Assembly: GCF_000497045.1 (NCBI RefSeq)
Contig: NW_015961951.1
Span: 248,001-312,000 of the forward strand
DNA: 64,000 nt
Direction: 5' to 3'
Source: Kalmanozyma brasiliensis GHG001
Taxonomy: Eukaryota > Basidiomycota > Ustilaginomycetes > Ustilaginales
Part shown: piece by piece, positions 47,687-58,272 of the stretch
How positions within the stretch are numbered: position 1 is the first letter of the stretch
Layout of the letters: each line of letters starts with the position of its first letter
Notes under the pieces: generated by a model
Databases searched by the model: none
Told to the model about the DNA's origin: nothing
What the model saw: only the letters and a program-made list of their open reading frames with translations
Position numbers and translations under genes: made by a program

Positions 47687-49665
47687 TCAAGCCTTGACAC
47701 GGCCAATGACGGTGTCGGCGGCGTACTTCTGGATGACCTTGCGGTCGTGGAGCATGAGGAACTCCTCAGTGGCGTCACGGCCGGCGTAGAGCATGAGCGC
47801 CTTCTTTCCACCGGGGTGGTCGTCGAGGAAGCCCGAGACGTTGAGCACCTGGCCCTCGACGACGACCCAGACGTCCTCCTCGGTGGTGTGCTTGGCAACC
47901 TCCTCCATGGTGTACTCCTTCTCCTCGAGGGTCTGCTGAGCAGCAGCGGCGCTGCCGGCCTGCTGGACAGCCTTGTCGGTCTGGGCGGGCTGGCCCTGAG
48001 CGACGGCAGCGGGGACGGCCGAGTTCTGCTGCTGAGCACCCGAAGCCGACGAGGCGCTGTCACCGAAGCCAAACTCGAGGGTGATGGTCCTGTTGGTGGG
48101 GTCGGCGCGCACACGGGTCTCGAGGTGGTTCGAGATCTGGCCAAGACGGGCGGTGGCCTTGCCAGTGGCAAGGTTGCGGAGCAGGTAGCTCGAGGCGGAG
48201 TCACCGGCAACACGGCCGAAGACGACACAGCCGAGGAGCGACGAACCACCGAGACGGTTGGCACCGTGGACACCACCAGCGATCTCACCGCAGGCAAAGA
48301 GACCGGGGATGGGCTTGCCCTGGTTGTCGACGACGCGCGACTCGGGGTCGATTTCGAGACCACCCATCGTGTAGTGGAGCACGGGGGTCATGAGGGCAAC
48401 GTAGAAGGCCTGGTCCATGCGGAGATCCGAGTTGGAGAAGAACTTCTTGTTCCAGGGGCACTTCTTCTCGCCCCTGGCGATAGCCTCGTAGTCTTGGAAG
48501 GTGCTCTGGAGCTTGTCGGCGGGGATGCCCATCTCCTTTGCGAGGTCGTGAGCGTTGTCGAAGCGCTTCATGAGGCCTCGGCCGGCGTAGTGCTTGCAGT
48601 GCCACTCAATCTCCTTGGAGGCCTGCTCGTTGAGAATGAGACGGACGGGGAATTTGTTGTTGTCCCACATGCGGCCAGTGACGTAGTCACGGTGACCCAG
48701 CTCGTCGGCGAAACGGTTGCCCTCGTTGTCGATGAGCAGACCACCGCAGCCACGAAGAGCCTCGGCAGCCAGGAACTTGACCTTGGCGTCAGGCTCCTTG
48801 GGGTCGACGAGACCAGTGGGGTGAACCTGGACCTTCTCGAGGTCGATGAGGCGACCGCCGATGGAGGCAACCATCTTCTGACCGTCACCGGTGCAGTGGT
48901 CACCGTTGGTGGTGGGAAGGTGGACGAGGTCGGGGCGGTACTTCTTGAGGAGCGAGTTGACGTCGTCAAAGTCGGCGGCGTAACCACCGGTGGCAAGGAC
49001 GACGGGGCCGTTCTCCTTGTGAGTCTGTCCCTGGTACTCGTACTCGACACCGGCCACCTCGCCGTTCTCGTGGAGGAGCTTGGTGACACGGGCCTTGCGG
49101 AGAATCTGAACACGGTCAGGCTCGGCCTCGGCGAGGTCCTCGAGCTTCTCCATCTGAGCGTACGTGATGGTCATACCGGGGAACTGAGCGCCACCACGGT
49201 GGGTACGGGGCTGCGAGTGACCGCCGAGACGCGAAACCTTGGAAAGGTCGAGCTCGAAGCGGTCCATGAGCCAGTTGACGGCCTCACCGGACTTGCCGGT
49301 CAAGACCTTGATGAGATCATCACGGGCAAGGTCACGAGCGGACTTCTTGGTGTCCTCAAAGAAGGTCTTGGCCGAGTCTGGGATGCCCTGCTCGGACTGT
49401 GTGGTGGTGCCGGCACCGTTGATACCGGAAGTAGCCTTGGTCGAGTTACCACCGAAGAAGGGCTGCAATGAAACAATGGCAGATGAATAGATGAGTCAGT
49501 CGACGTGCTAAAAATGGCATACAATGCTGAAAGCAGGACAGGGTGTGAGGTGATAGGTCAACTTACGTTCTTGTCAAGGACGAGCACGTTGGCACCGCGC
49601 TCGTAGAGAGTGTGAGCGGCACTGAGGCCGGAGAGACCGCCACCGACGACGATGACGCGAGCCAT
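47687..49665 (-). CDS. Soluble fumarate reductase (FRD1/OSM1 type) fused to a C-terminal cytochrome b5 domain
   Basis: Exons 49665-49567 and 49462-47687 give 624 aa; the 104-nt intron has GTAAGT and CAG ends. Exon 1 holds the FAD-binding VIVVGGGLSGLSAAHTL, and the join restores VLDKNPFFGGNSTKATSG. Other flavoprotein marks are VVLATGGYA, HPTGLVDP (active site), MGGLEIDPESRVVD and the substrate loop GVHGANRLGGSSLLG. An Ala/Gln-rich linker follows, and residues about 548-624 are a cytochrome b5 domain with the heme-ligand loop DDHPGGKKALM and a second His in FLMLHDRK. It reduces fumarate to succinate, reoxidising FADH2/NADH in low oxygen; the heme domain could supply electrons. No presequence is visible in this start. 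Confidence 0.93.
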
Positions 49666-49905
49666 TGTGAGATGAGAAAGCTGGGTGGAAGGAGGGGCGA
49701 CGAGATGAAGAAATGCAGTGGTAGTGGGGATGAGGGATTGCAAAGAGAACGGATGCAGACGATGGTGATCACGAGTCAGGAGTGAGATGGGGGCACGACG
49801 ATGAGAAGGCAGGCGTGGCTTGGGATTATAAGGAATGCGGAAGGTCGAGCCACGAGAGCGCAGTAAGCAGATTCTTTCCCAGCTGTGCGACGAAGATGGA
49901 CGATT

Positions 49906-49937
<32 letters not shown>

Positions 49938-51163
49938 CGCGGTGTGTTGGCAGGAAGAGAGGCCAGCGGGGTGGCGGCTAAGCAAGCAGGCCGACGTTTG
50001 CTGCAAGACAAGCACACGGGCCAGATGCCTCAGGCCCTGCAGATGGAATAGGACCTAGCGGTCGGAAGAAAGGGTTCGAACCAGGGGCGGACACTCAGCC
50101 ACGCTGGAAGAGTCTAAGCGAAGCAGGCTATCTCGCGCGCGCGCGAAGAGAGACAAGGCTCTCGAGCCAACCAGCTGCAGCGCATTTCACTGAAAAGGCG
50201 GGGTTTCCCCACACCAGACACGCTCAAATTCGACAGAGGACCCTTTACCCCACTGCTTAACCGCTGTTCAGCTTTAGTCGTTGCAAGCAAGGCACAGGCC
50301 ACACAGCTCCCCGCTTTCGAAATTGCTTTTGCCACCTCACAGAGGATTGATTTGCTTCGCTCGAACCCTAGCTTGCCGAGAGCACAAACTCCTGGCGCGG
50401 CGACTATGCCAGTCTGAAGCAGCAAAGAACAATGCCGCAGTGCCCCGCCTTTCCCGTGCATACAGATGCAAGTCAGAAGAGCACCCCGCAACCCTTTTTC
50501 CCTTGCTCTTCGCCTGCGAGTATTTGTGTACACAAGCGGATTCCACCGTTCAAGTTCAACTCAGCTAGATCCTCTCTGACTTCTCAGCCTCTCTCTTTCT
50601 GATTGTGGCTGACTTGCGACGCAGTCTCGCGCCAATTGCCACCTTTCACGAGGCATTCCCACAAGGCTAGCTGCAGTGATATGCATGGCTGTCCGACTCG
50701 GCTCCTCCGTCCCGCGTTTCAGCTTGGGTGAGAGAAGAGTCAGCTCTGCAAACACTAAAGAGACAAGATCGCTTCTTGCGCACTCGAGTCGAGCAGTTGC
50801 TTTGTCGGCCGTGCCGAGCATGCACAGCGGATCAGCGGTCGACGGTGATTCGTGTTGCTTGTCTATCACTTGAAGAGGGGCTTGGGGTAGCGCTTGTATC
50901 AACCGGATTTTGATGCAGCGGCAATGTCAGCTGCAAGCTCTGAGACGCGACTCTAAGAACCTTATCCCGCACACTTGGCAAAATTGCAGCGCGACTGACC
51001 AGAGAGCCGATCGCTCATCACCATCTGTCGCTGTCAAGCTGTACTCGCTGCGATTACACGGAAATGTGACATCCATTGACTCGTCCTTCCATTATGACGA
51101 GAAACCTAAGCATACAGTATCGTGGCGAGTCGTCGGTGAGATGCAAATGTGGGTTTCGAGCCT
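49666..51163. other. Intergenic region upstream of the fumarate reductase gene
   Basis: A 1.5-kb region without a supported gene. It holds (CAG)10 at 49906-49935, a weak TATA-like TATAAT on the minus strand at 49825-49830 and a short alternating CG run near 50133. The right part is 3' of the MFS gene. Confidence 0.55.
49906..49935. repeat. (CAG)10 microsatellite
   Basis: Ten perfect CAG units, 241 bp upstream of the fumarate reductase ATG. If transcribed from that gene the mRNA would carry CUG units in its leader. No frame with other coding features covers it. Confidence 0.9.
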
Positions 51164-52962
51164 CTATGTCATACGCGCGGCGTTGGCATCGTCCGCAGCA
51201 TACCTGCTCTTGGCTCGAAGCCACGGCCCATATCGATACAGCACATATGGAGCTGGGATGCCGATCACCGCCGACACCAAGGCGAGGATCGTGTTGCCCC
51301 ATCCCTGTCCCAATGCATCATACATGGTTGGCGCAAAAATGGGAAACCCAAACCCACCCAGACTGCGTACAAACACCGCTGCGGCTAGCACAGAAGCAGC
51401 GTACAGCGGTAGCACGTCCACCAGGTAGCTTTGACATGCCAGGAAGGTGCCCATGGCTCCGGCTGCGAACAAGGCTGCTCCGATGTTGGGTCCGATCCAG
51501 TGTGTCTTGTACTCGGCCGTCCAGCCATAGATCAGCAATCCAGCGGGAAACAAGATCGATGACCCCATCAGCAGCGGCAGCTTGAACTCGGGTTGACCCT
51601 TGCCGTCTGGCTGTCGCGCACTAAGCTTGCGATACGAGTAGTCCACCACCCTTCCGCCCACCTGGCCTCCCACCGTGAACCCAATAGCGAGCGAAATGTA
51701 GTTGAGAGACGCGATCCCCGGCTTTTCGTTGTAGATCTCGCCAAACACCTGTGGGAAGACGGTGAGCAGGATGTACATGCATCCGTAGATGATGGCCAGG
51801 TATACAGAGAACACCTGGATGATCGGCTGTGTCGTCAGCAGCATGAAGGGGCGCACCATGTTGTGGCGTAATTTGACATGCCAGCTCGACGGATCTTGCT
51901 TCTCGTAGATGGTATGCAACTCCTCGTTGCCTGTCTCCTTCCTGAGTCTTCGTGCCTTGGTCTTGAGGATCTGCGCAGCGTACGTCTCCGGCAGCAAGAA
52001 CAATCCGATGAAAGCCGTGAGCGCCCCATAGCCACTCGAGGCCCAAAAGATGGGCCGCCATTGGCCCGTCTGTTGCACGATCCATCCACCAACGATCGGT
52101 CCAATCGCAGGTCCGAGGAGAGGCGCTAGACTGTACATGCCCATCGCAGAGCCTCGTTCGCGCGGCTCAAAGAGATCAGCGATCGTGCCGCCGCCACATG
52201 CTAGCGGGGCCGATCCGCCGAGTCCAGCGAAGAACCGTAACACGGTCAATTGGGTGGCATTTTGACTGCCACCGCAGCCGAGATTGAAAGCGATGAAGAT
52301 GACGTTAGTCGTCTGTAGCACGATTCGGCGTCCAAACATCTCGGTTAGGGGCGCAAGAACGAGCGGGCCGAATGCGTAGGCAAGTACAAACGTCGAGAGC
52401 ATCAAGCTCTCCTGGACGCTGGAGGTGATGCCAAAGTCTCGACTGAGCAAGGGCAGAGCCGGCGCGATCATGGAGGATGCCAAGGGGCTGAGAAAGGTGT
52501 AGCTCGAAACCAAGATGGTCACCGCCCACTTGTGACGATGCGACCAGTTGCGAGGATTCTCTTGCGAGTCTGGCGAGTCCCATGTGACCAGATTCGGATC
52601 TTCTTGTTCTTCTTCCTTGGCGGACGCTATCAAGTCCTCTTTTTGCTTTTCTTGCGCCGCCTCGAGTTCGCCGGGTGAGACATCGGTGTGGTCCGATCGT
52701 AGGGAAAGACTGGATGCATGCCTTGATGTTTCTGCAGGAATGTCGGAAAGAGTGGTATCGAACAGCGACGGTCAGCGTCGAGTCGATATGTACTTCATCA
52801 CCTGTCACGCAATGCGGTACGCTCTGCATGTGTAGGAGATGCTTGTCGAGAATCTCACTCACCAGCCGGGGTATCTTCAGGTGTCCCAGTCGACGACGAG
52901 TCTATTCCTCTGCTATCGGGTTGACTTGAATTGGGCGCCAGCGCCTGCTCTCTTGCTGTCAT
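51164..52962 (-). CDS. MFS multidrug-type transporter (DHA1 family)
   Basis: Exons 52962-52863 and 52731-51164 give 555 aa; the 131-nt intron has GTGAGT, CTGAC and CAG. Exon 1 and the first part of exon 2 make an N-terminal hydrophilic tail of about 100 aa with Ser and acidic residues. Then NPRNWSHRHKWAVT opens the first of 12 membrane helices. The MFS motif A is LTEMFGRRIV, motif C lies in YSLAPLLGPAIGPIVGGW, and the central loop is about 60 aa. These marks fit the fungal DHA1 drug:proton antiporters (Flr1/Cyhr-like), which export toxic or secondary compounds across the plasma membrane. Its substrate is not known. No metabolic gene lies next to it. Confidence 0.88.
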
Positions 52963-53966
52963 CTTGTGAAGCGGCGAGCGTCAGTTTGTATTGAGATATG
53001 TAGAAGTTGGATGGCGTTTGATGCTCGCCGGGATGCAGCAGGCTGGGGATGTTTGGCGCTACAGGTGCAATGTTTGCATGTCGTCACACTCGCACTTGTT
53101 GCAGCGGATTGGTCATGGGTGGTACAGATCTGAAGAGGGCGATGGGAAGCGAACCAAGCCGAGAAGACTCGTGAGACTATATACGAATGGTCATCTGATG
53201 GTGTCGCAATGTCCGCGGAGGACGCCAGCGTTGACGGGTGCTAGTCGGCGAGGGGCTGGCTGCTGAGTCGCTAGTGGCAAGGCGGCAAATACAGGAGGAC
53301 GGAGGTGACAAGCTCACCAGCTATGCTTTCGAAGGGGACGCCTGCTTGCGTTCCGGCAAACGGTCCAAGCAGGCACGGCAATCACAGTGAGGGCTCACAA
53401 AGGCAATTGTCGAACTCGGCTGTCACTCACGGCAGCGAGCCGTGCCATCATCATCAGTCAATCTGACGAGGTACAGCAGCCTTAGCCGCCGCCGGGCAGA
53501 AGCGTCATCGGATTTCATCGTCCGACACCGGGCTTTGGAGCGGATCGGTAGAGAAGCTCGCATGCGGTTCGATATCGGGAGAGATTGGCATGCCGTTTTC
53601 GGTAGAAACAGAGATCTGACATCCTGTATTTTGCAAAAAGAGGTGACGTCGTCTTGGCATGAGAATAAGTCAGAAAGGGCCTTTCTCCACTCTCTCGCTC
53701 TGTTGAGCTCTGTGCGATGTGATGTGTTCTTCGTGGAGAGAGTATCTCGTGAATCACAGTTGCTTCCAAGTACTGATCTGGAAGATCATCATCGTCTTCA
53801 GCTCCACAGTGATCGTCCACGTCGCAGCCTCTCTCCGATCCTCCGACCCTCGCTCGGCATTGACGATGACCACCGGCGAGTCTTCGCGATAGGTCGCTCT
53901 TCACGGTCTCTTTCGGTCCTCTCCAGGTTTTGACAGTTGCAGAGCTTTGGCTGCAGATCGCCCAGC
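52963..53966. other. Divergent region between the MFS transporter and ADCK genes
   Basis: No supported gene; the frame at 53442-53933 starts without ATG and looks random. Confidence 0.55.
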
Positions 53967-56264
53967 ATGCTGCGGTCGGGGATCACAGGTGCCTTTGCGG
54001 CGGCGGCAGCAGCACGTCCTGCCACGGTCCAGGCGTTCTCAAAAGGACAGCGGCTACGACTGCTCGAAGCAAGCCTGCCTCTCTCGCCCTCTCGCTTCTC
54101 CTGTCAAGCAAGGTCATTCAGCCTCAGCACACGCGCATCGAATACATCTCAAAGCTCCGGGAAGACGACGTCCAAAGATGCAGCATCCACCGCACGAGAC
54201 AAGTCGTCGAGCCACAAACCCGGAAGCTCGACACAATTCAAGAAGCAATATCCACCCGTCCGACCATTGCCCAAGCCCATCAACTTTGACAAGCCCGCCA
54301 TCCCCAACCCACACGAGACCGCTGCCGCACATGCCAGGTTTCGTCGCGGCAGCCGACAAGTCGGCATCGCGGCACTGATCGCCATCGTCCTTGGCGCAGT
54401 CGCTTATCAGTTCCAAGACAGCATCCATCTCGATGGCTCTGCGGCACCGATCAGGGGCTTGCAGCTTCCGCATGACGAGATGGAACGTCAGGTCCGAGAG
54501 GCACAAAAGGCGCAAGCCAACGGCACCAACTTCGCTTTGCTCGCCTTGACCCGCTCCACCACCATTGCCAAGGCGGTCGCTCTCTGCGTTTGGGATTATC
54601 GCTCCACGCTCGGCAAGAAGTACGCCTCGAGTGCCGAAGAAGCCGAGGAGCTGCGACAGTGTCACTTGCGGTCCGCCCATCGTATCCTGGTAGCTTTGCA
54701 GACCAATGGTGGTCTCTACGTCAAGTTGGGCCAGCACATCTCCGCTGTCATCCTGCTCCCCGTCGAGTGGACCTCGACGCTTCGACCCCTCCAAGACCAG
54801 AACACGCCCACGCCACTGCCCGAGCTCGAGGCCATGTTCAGAACCGAGACCGGGATGAGCTTCGACGAGGCGTTCAGCGAAATCGATCCCAAGCCCATCG
54901 GTGTCGCCTCACTTGCCCAGGTGCATCGTGCCGTCGATCGAGAGACGGGTCAGGCGCTCGCCATCAAGATGATGCATCCCGACGTCGAGCGCTTCTCTGA
55001 AGTTGACATGAAGACCGTCACTGTTCTCGTCAAGTGGGTCAAGCGCCTCTTGCCCGAGTTCAGCTTTGAATGGCTAGCCGACGAGATGAACGAAAATATG
55101 CCCCTCGAGATGGACTTCCGTCACGAGGCGCAAAACGCAAAGAGGGCCGAGGACGACTTTGCAGGCTACCGCACAACGTCCGTCTACATTCCCAAGGTCA
55201 AGTACGTGTTCAAGCGCGTCATGGCCATGGAGTTCATCGACGGTCGTCGACCCGACGATCTGCGCTACCTCGCTCAGCACAACATCGACCGCAACCGCGT
55301 CAGCCAAGAACTCTCGCGCGTCTTTTCGCAAATGTTGTACCTCCACGGCTTCTTCCATGCTGATCCACACGGCGGCAATGTCTTGATTCGACCCGCTCAG
55401 CCCGGCAGTCGATCGCGGTACAACTTCGAAGTTGTGCTCCTCGACCACGGACTGTACTTCGACATCGATCCTGACTTGCGCGCCAACTATGCTCGGTTCT
55501 GGCTCTCGCTGCTCAAGCGTGCCAGTCCTGAGGTCACGGCCGAGCGACGCAAGTATGCCAAGCTCATCGCCGACATCGATGACGACCTGTACCCCATCTT
55601 GGAAAGCGCCATCACCGGTCGAGCCGGTTTGGAAGGCAGCGACCCCAACAACCCCAACGGCGTCAAGAACCGCAACCGAGCCGGAAGCCTGTTGGAGATG
55701 GACGGCGGCACCAAGCTGACCGACGACGAACAAGAGCACATCCGCAAGACGGTCATGCAGAAGGAAGGCCTCTTCGTGTCCATCATGGAGCTTCTTCGCC
55801 GTCTGCCACGACGAATGCTCATGGTGCTCAAGCTCAACGATCTCACACGCTCGCTCGACGCCAGCTTGCACACTACGCACGGCCCCACGCGTCCTTTCCT
55901 CATCGCCGCGCGCCTCTGCGCCCTCACCGTGTACCGCGACGATCTCAAGCAGCTCAAGGAGCGTCGCAAGAGCGGCCAAGCCAGTCTGCTTACGTCCTTC
56001 TCGTTGTGGAAGGACTACTTCCGCGCATGGTGGTCGTACGTCTACTTCTACCGTGGACTGGCCATGATCGAGATCGCGTCCGACGTTCGTGCTCGATGGA
56101 AGAAGATTGTTCAATTCAGCTCGAACCGAGTTGGAAAAGGAGGAAGCGCCGAGAAGGCCAACAGCGCCGCGGCTGGGCTGCATGACCAGGCGGAGAGGGA
56201 TCAGAAGGAGGGCGAAGACCGAAAGCGTGCCCAGCTGGCCTTGGAGAAGGACTTGCGACACTGA
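53967..56264 (+). CDS. Mitochondrial ABC1/ADCK (UbiB) family atypical kinase
   Basis: Single exon of 765 aa from the ATG at 53967; ten codons of open frame before it start at TTG. The first 60 residues are Ala/Arg/Ser rich, a mitochondrial presequence, and a membrane helix (VGIAALIAIVLGAVAY) is at about 132-148. UbiB marks follow in order: NGGLYVKLGQHIS (KxGQ), PIGVASLAQVHRAV in place of the usual Ala-rich loop, the ATP-binding Lys in ALAIKMMHP, EMDFRHEAQNA, GFFHADPHGGNVL and the metal-binding LLDHGLY. The family acts in coenzyme Q and lipid homeostasis. The membrane helix and length resemble the ADCK1/Mcp2 group rather than Coq8. Its stop lies 2 bp from the stop of the convergent dioxygenase gene. 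Confidence 0.92.
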   Translation: MLRSGITGAFAAAAAARPATVQAFSKGQRLRLLEASLPLSPSRFSCQARSFSLSTRASNTSQSSGKTTSKDAASTARDKSSSHKPGSSTQFKKQYPPVRPLPKPINFDKPAIPNPHETAAAHARFRRGSRQVGIAALIAIVLGAVAYQFQDSIHLDGSAAPIRGLQLPHDEMERQVREAQKAQANGTNFALLALTRSTTIAKAVALCVWDYRSTLGKKYASSAEEAEELRQCHLRSAHRILVALQTNGGLYVKLGQHISAVILLPVEWTSTLRPLQDQNTPTPLPELEAMFRTETGMSFDEAFSEIDPKPIGVASLAQVHRAVDRETGQALAIKMMHPDVERFSEVDMKTVTVLVKWVKRLLPEFSFEWLADEMNENMPLEMDFRHEAQNAKRAEDDFAGYRTTSVYIPKVKYVFKRVMAMEFIDGRRPDDLRYLAQHNIDRNRVSQELSRVFSQMLYLHGFFHADPHGGNVLIRPAQPGSRSRYNFEVVLLDHGLYFDIDPDLRANYARFWLSLLKRASPEVTAERRKYAKLIADIDDDLYPILESAITGRAGLEGSDPNNPNGVKNRNRAGSLLEMDGGTKLTDDEQEHIRKTVMQKEGLFVSIMELLRRLPRRMLMVLKLNDLTRSLDASLHTTHGPTRPFLIAARLCALTVYRDDLKQLKERRKSGQASLLTSFSLWKDYFRAWWSYVYFYRGLAMIEIASDVRARWKKIVQFSSNRVGKGGSAEKANSAAAGLHDQAERDQKEGEDRKRAQLALEKDLRH

Positions 56265-56266
56265 GC

Positions 56267-57776
56267 TCAGCCCCATTTGTACATGTTCCTGCAATAACAT
56301 AGAGAAGCGACAATGGAAAGGACGGCTGTGAGTGAGAAGCGAGGGACATCTGAAAGTGAGCAAAGAGCAGACGTACCAGCCCATGGGACCTTCGTCGAGA
56401 GCAAACGTCTCGACGCCTTGTTCGTCCGGGTGAGCTGCACCCATGGCAACGAGTGCGGCTGTGCAATTGCATTTAGATAGGGACAGGGAAAGTTACGGTC
56501 AGTTTCAATCGAGAGTCATCAAAGCGGTCGAAAGTGGTTCTCAACTCACGCAAAAAGTGCTCGGCAGAGGGATGGGCAGGCAAGAAGTCAGCCCTGCGAT
56601 CTAGCTTCAAGGCCTTGCCCCACTTGTCCTCGTCTTGCGACGCGGGCGGCACGGTCATGGCCTCCCTCAGAGCCTTAAGGAAGCTCTCCGAATACGCATT
56701 GGGCTGCGGCTTACCGACCTCTCGGTCGCTGTCGAGAGCAAGGGATCCGAAACCTCGACCACCAGCGAGTGCAAAGGATCGCATGAGGTCGCGGAGATTG
56801 TGCACAGACATGCCGCCACCCACGATGGCAAAGCCTTGGTCACGAAGACCTCGCAGCGCGGCGCCGAGCTTCAGGGAGTCGAACGAGGAATCAGATGTCG
56901 GGAGGGATACCTGGGTGAGCGAAAGGGAGACGGGCAGGACGGACGGGGTGTTGATCGTTGCCTGCTGGTCCTTGCGCTGCTCTGGTGTCAGCTCCTCGAG
57001 GTAAGGTTTCTGGAAGGCGACCTTGAGCGGGCACCAGACCCCGTGGTCAATACCACGCTTGATCGACTGCGCGGGCACGCCTGCACTGCGGAGATGGTCC
57101 AAAACGAGGGCCGAGATGTTGGACGGGTTGGAGGACTCCACTTTTTGCTTGTACTGGAAATGTCAAAGATAGACTGCGGTCAGCGATGTACACTTGCGAG
57201 GTTCGTGGTAAATGTGTGCACTCACAAAGTGGTGGGGGAAGCCGTAGAAATCGTAGATCATCGGATTCGTCTCGTCAACATTGACTGGAGAGGGTTAGGG
57301 TTAGAGAGAGGGTATCTGATCAGCAGGAGGCCCTTTGAGCGCGATATTAAGTGGGAGAGTAGTGTGAGACGTACCGTAGACTCCCTGCTCGAGGTCTTCT
57401 GCTTGCCAGTGCGCACTGACAAAGACCAAACCTCGAATGAGACCTTGCTCGTGGAGCGTGCGCACCTCCATTCCCCACTGAAGCCAATGCTGGTAGGCGG
57501 GATGTTTGTGCTCGAACATGGCTGCTCGTCGCAGCAACAAGGAGCAAGTGTCAGTCAAAGTCCAGCCTCGGACTGCATGATTGTGTGAACGGTAAGACTG
57601 TACTTACTGGGCGGGCCACCATGGCTGATAAAGTAAGCGGGCGCCTTGGTGGTAGTGACCATGGTGTGCAGGAGATGGAGCGGTTGCGTTGGCGAATGAC
57701 CAATGAGCGTCCGCGAGGAGATATAGGCGAGCAGGGCTGCTGATAGGGCGAGTACTATGCTTGTCGGCGCGAACAT
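56267..57776 (-). CDS. LigB-type extradiol ring-cleavage dioxygenase (DODA-like), six exons
   Basis: Exons 57776-57608, 57521-57375, 57284-57226, 57153-56550, 56458-56377 and 56288-56267 give 360 aa; five introns of 72-91 nt have GT and AG ends. The LigB fold reads AYFISHGGPPTMFEHKHPAY (H52, H61/H63), LVFVSAHW, IYDFYGFPHHFY, RGIDHGVWCPL, IVGGGMSVHNL and LPALVAMGAAHP, ending GWNMYKWG. Metal ligands are His at SHGG, FEHKH or SAHW and the DHGVW segment. DODA-like enzymes open catechol rings such as DOPA. Residues 1-38 are a hydrophobic extension; ATG M39 (CACCATGG) has a stronger context and gives the usual cytosolic length. TATAAG is at 57869-57874. The final exon has 22 nt. Confidence 0.9.
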
Positions 57777-58272
57777 GCAAGTGCTAGAGCGCAAGTTGCT
57801 GGATACGAAGAGGTCGAGACAGGGACAGGCGGGGGTTAGAGTCCGAGAACAGCTTGGAGTCGAAGGTTCTTATAATTTGTTGGAGGGACGCGGCGCCGGT
57901 CTCGATTCCGATGACGTGCTGTGCTTGCTAGAAGGGCACACGCCTTATGTCAAGGTGACGAAGTCGGAGATACGAAGAATCTTGAAGCTCGTTCTGGACG
58001 GATTTTAGAATTTGAGGTGTTGGTCTTCGTTGGTCTTCGTGGTCCTTGCGTGAGGACGTGGCAGAACCGCCGCGGAGAGGCCGCGGCGGCGCAGGGGTGG
58101 GTTTCAGTCGCAGTCACACTGCGCAGCCGAGCTTAAAATCTGATTGTTCAGCTGTCAAATCGGCTATATGCGCATCTTGTCCTTCGTTCTCCCCAAGTCT
58201 GGCTACTCGCCTTCTCCGATCAAAGCTGAAGGATGCTCTTCTTGGGCCGGCTCTTTCTACAGCCTTTACAGC
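57777..58272. other. Divergent intergenic region of the dioxygenase and zinc-ribbon genes
   Basis: Contains the dioxygenase TATA box. The frame of the next gene is open from about 58144, so its start could lie at 58168. Confidence 0.5.
57869..57874 (-). promoter_or_regulatory. TATA box of the extradiol dioxygenase gene
   Basis: TATAAG on the minus strand lies 93 bp upstream of the ATG at 57776. Confidence 0.45.

Noticed and set aside
47666..49471. 601-codon open frame antisense to the fumarate reductase
   Set aside because: Shadow frame caused by codon bias; repetitive Leu/Val/Gly/Glu composition and no motif.
50070..50085. GGTTCGAACC, similar to a tRNA B box
   Set aside because: No A box at the proper distance and no cloverleaf can be formed on either strand.
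53442..53933. 163-codon frame upstream of the ADCK gene
   Set aside because: No ATG-supported start and no domain; probably promoter and leader.
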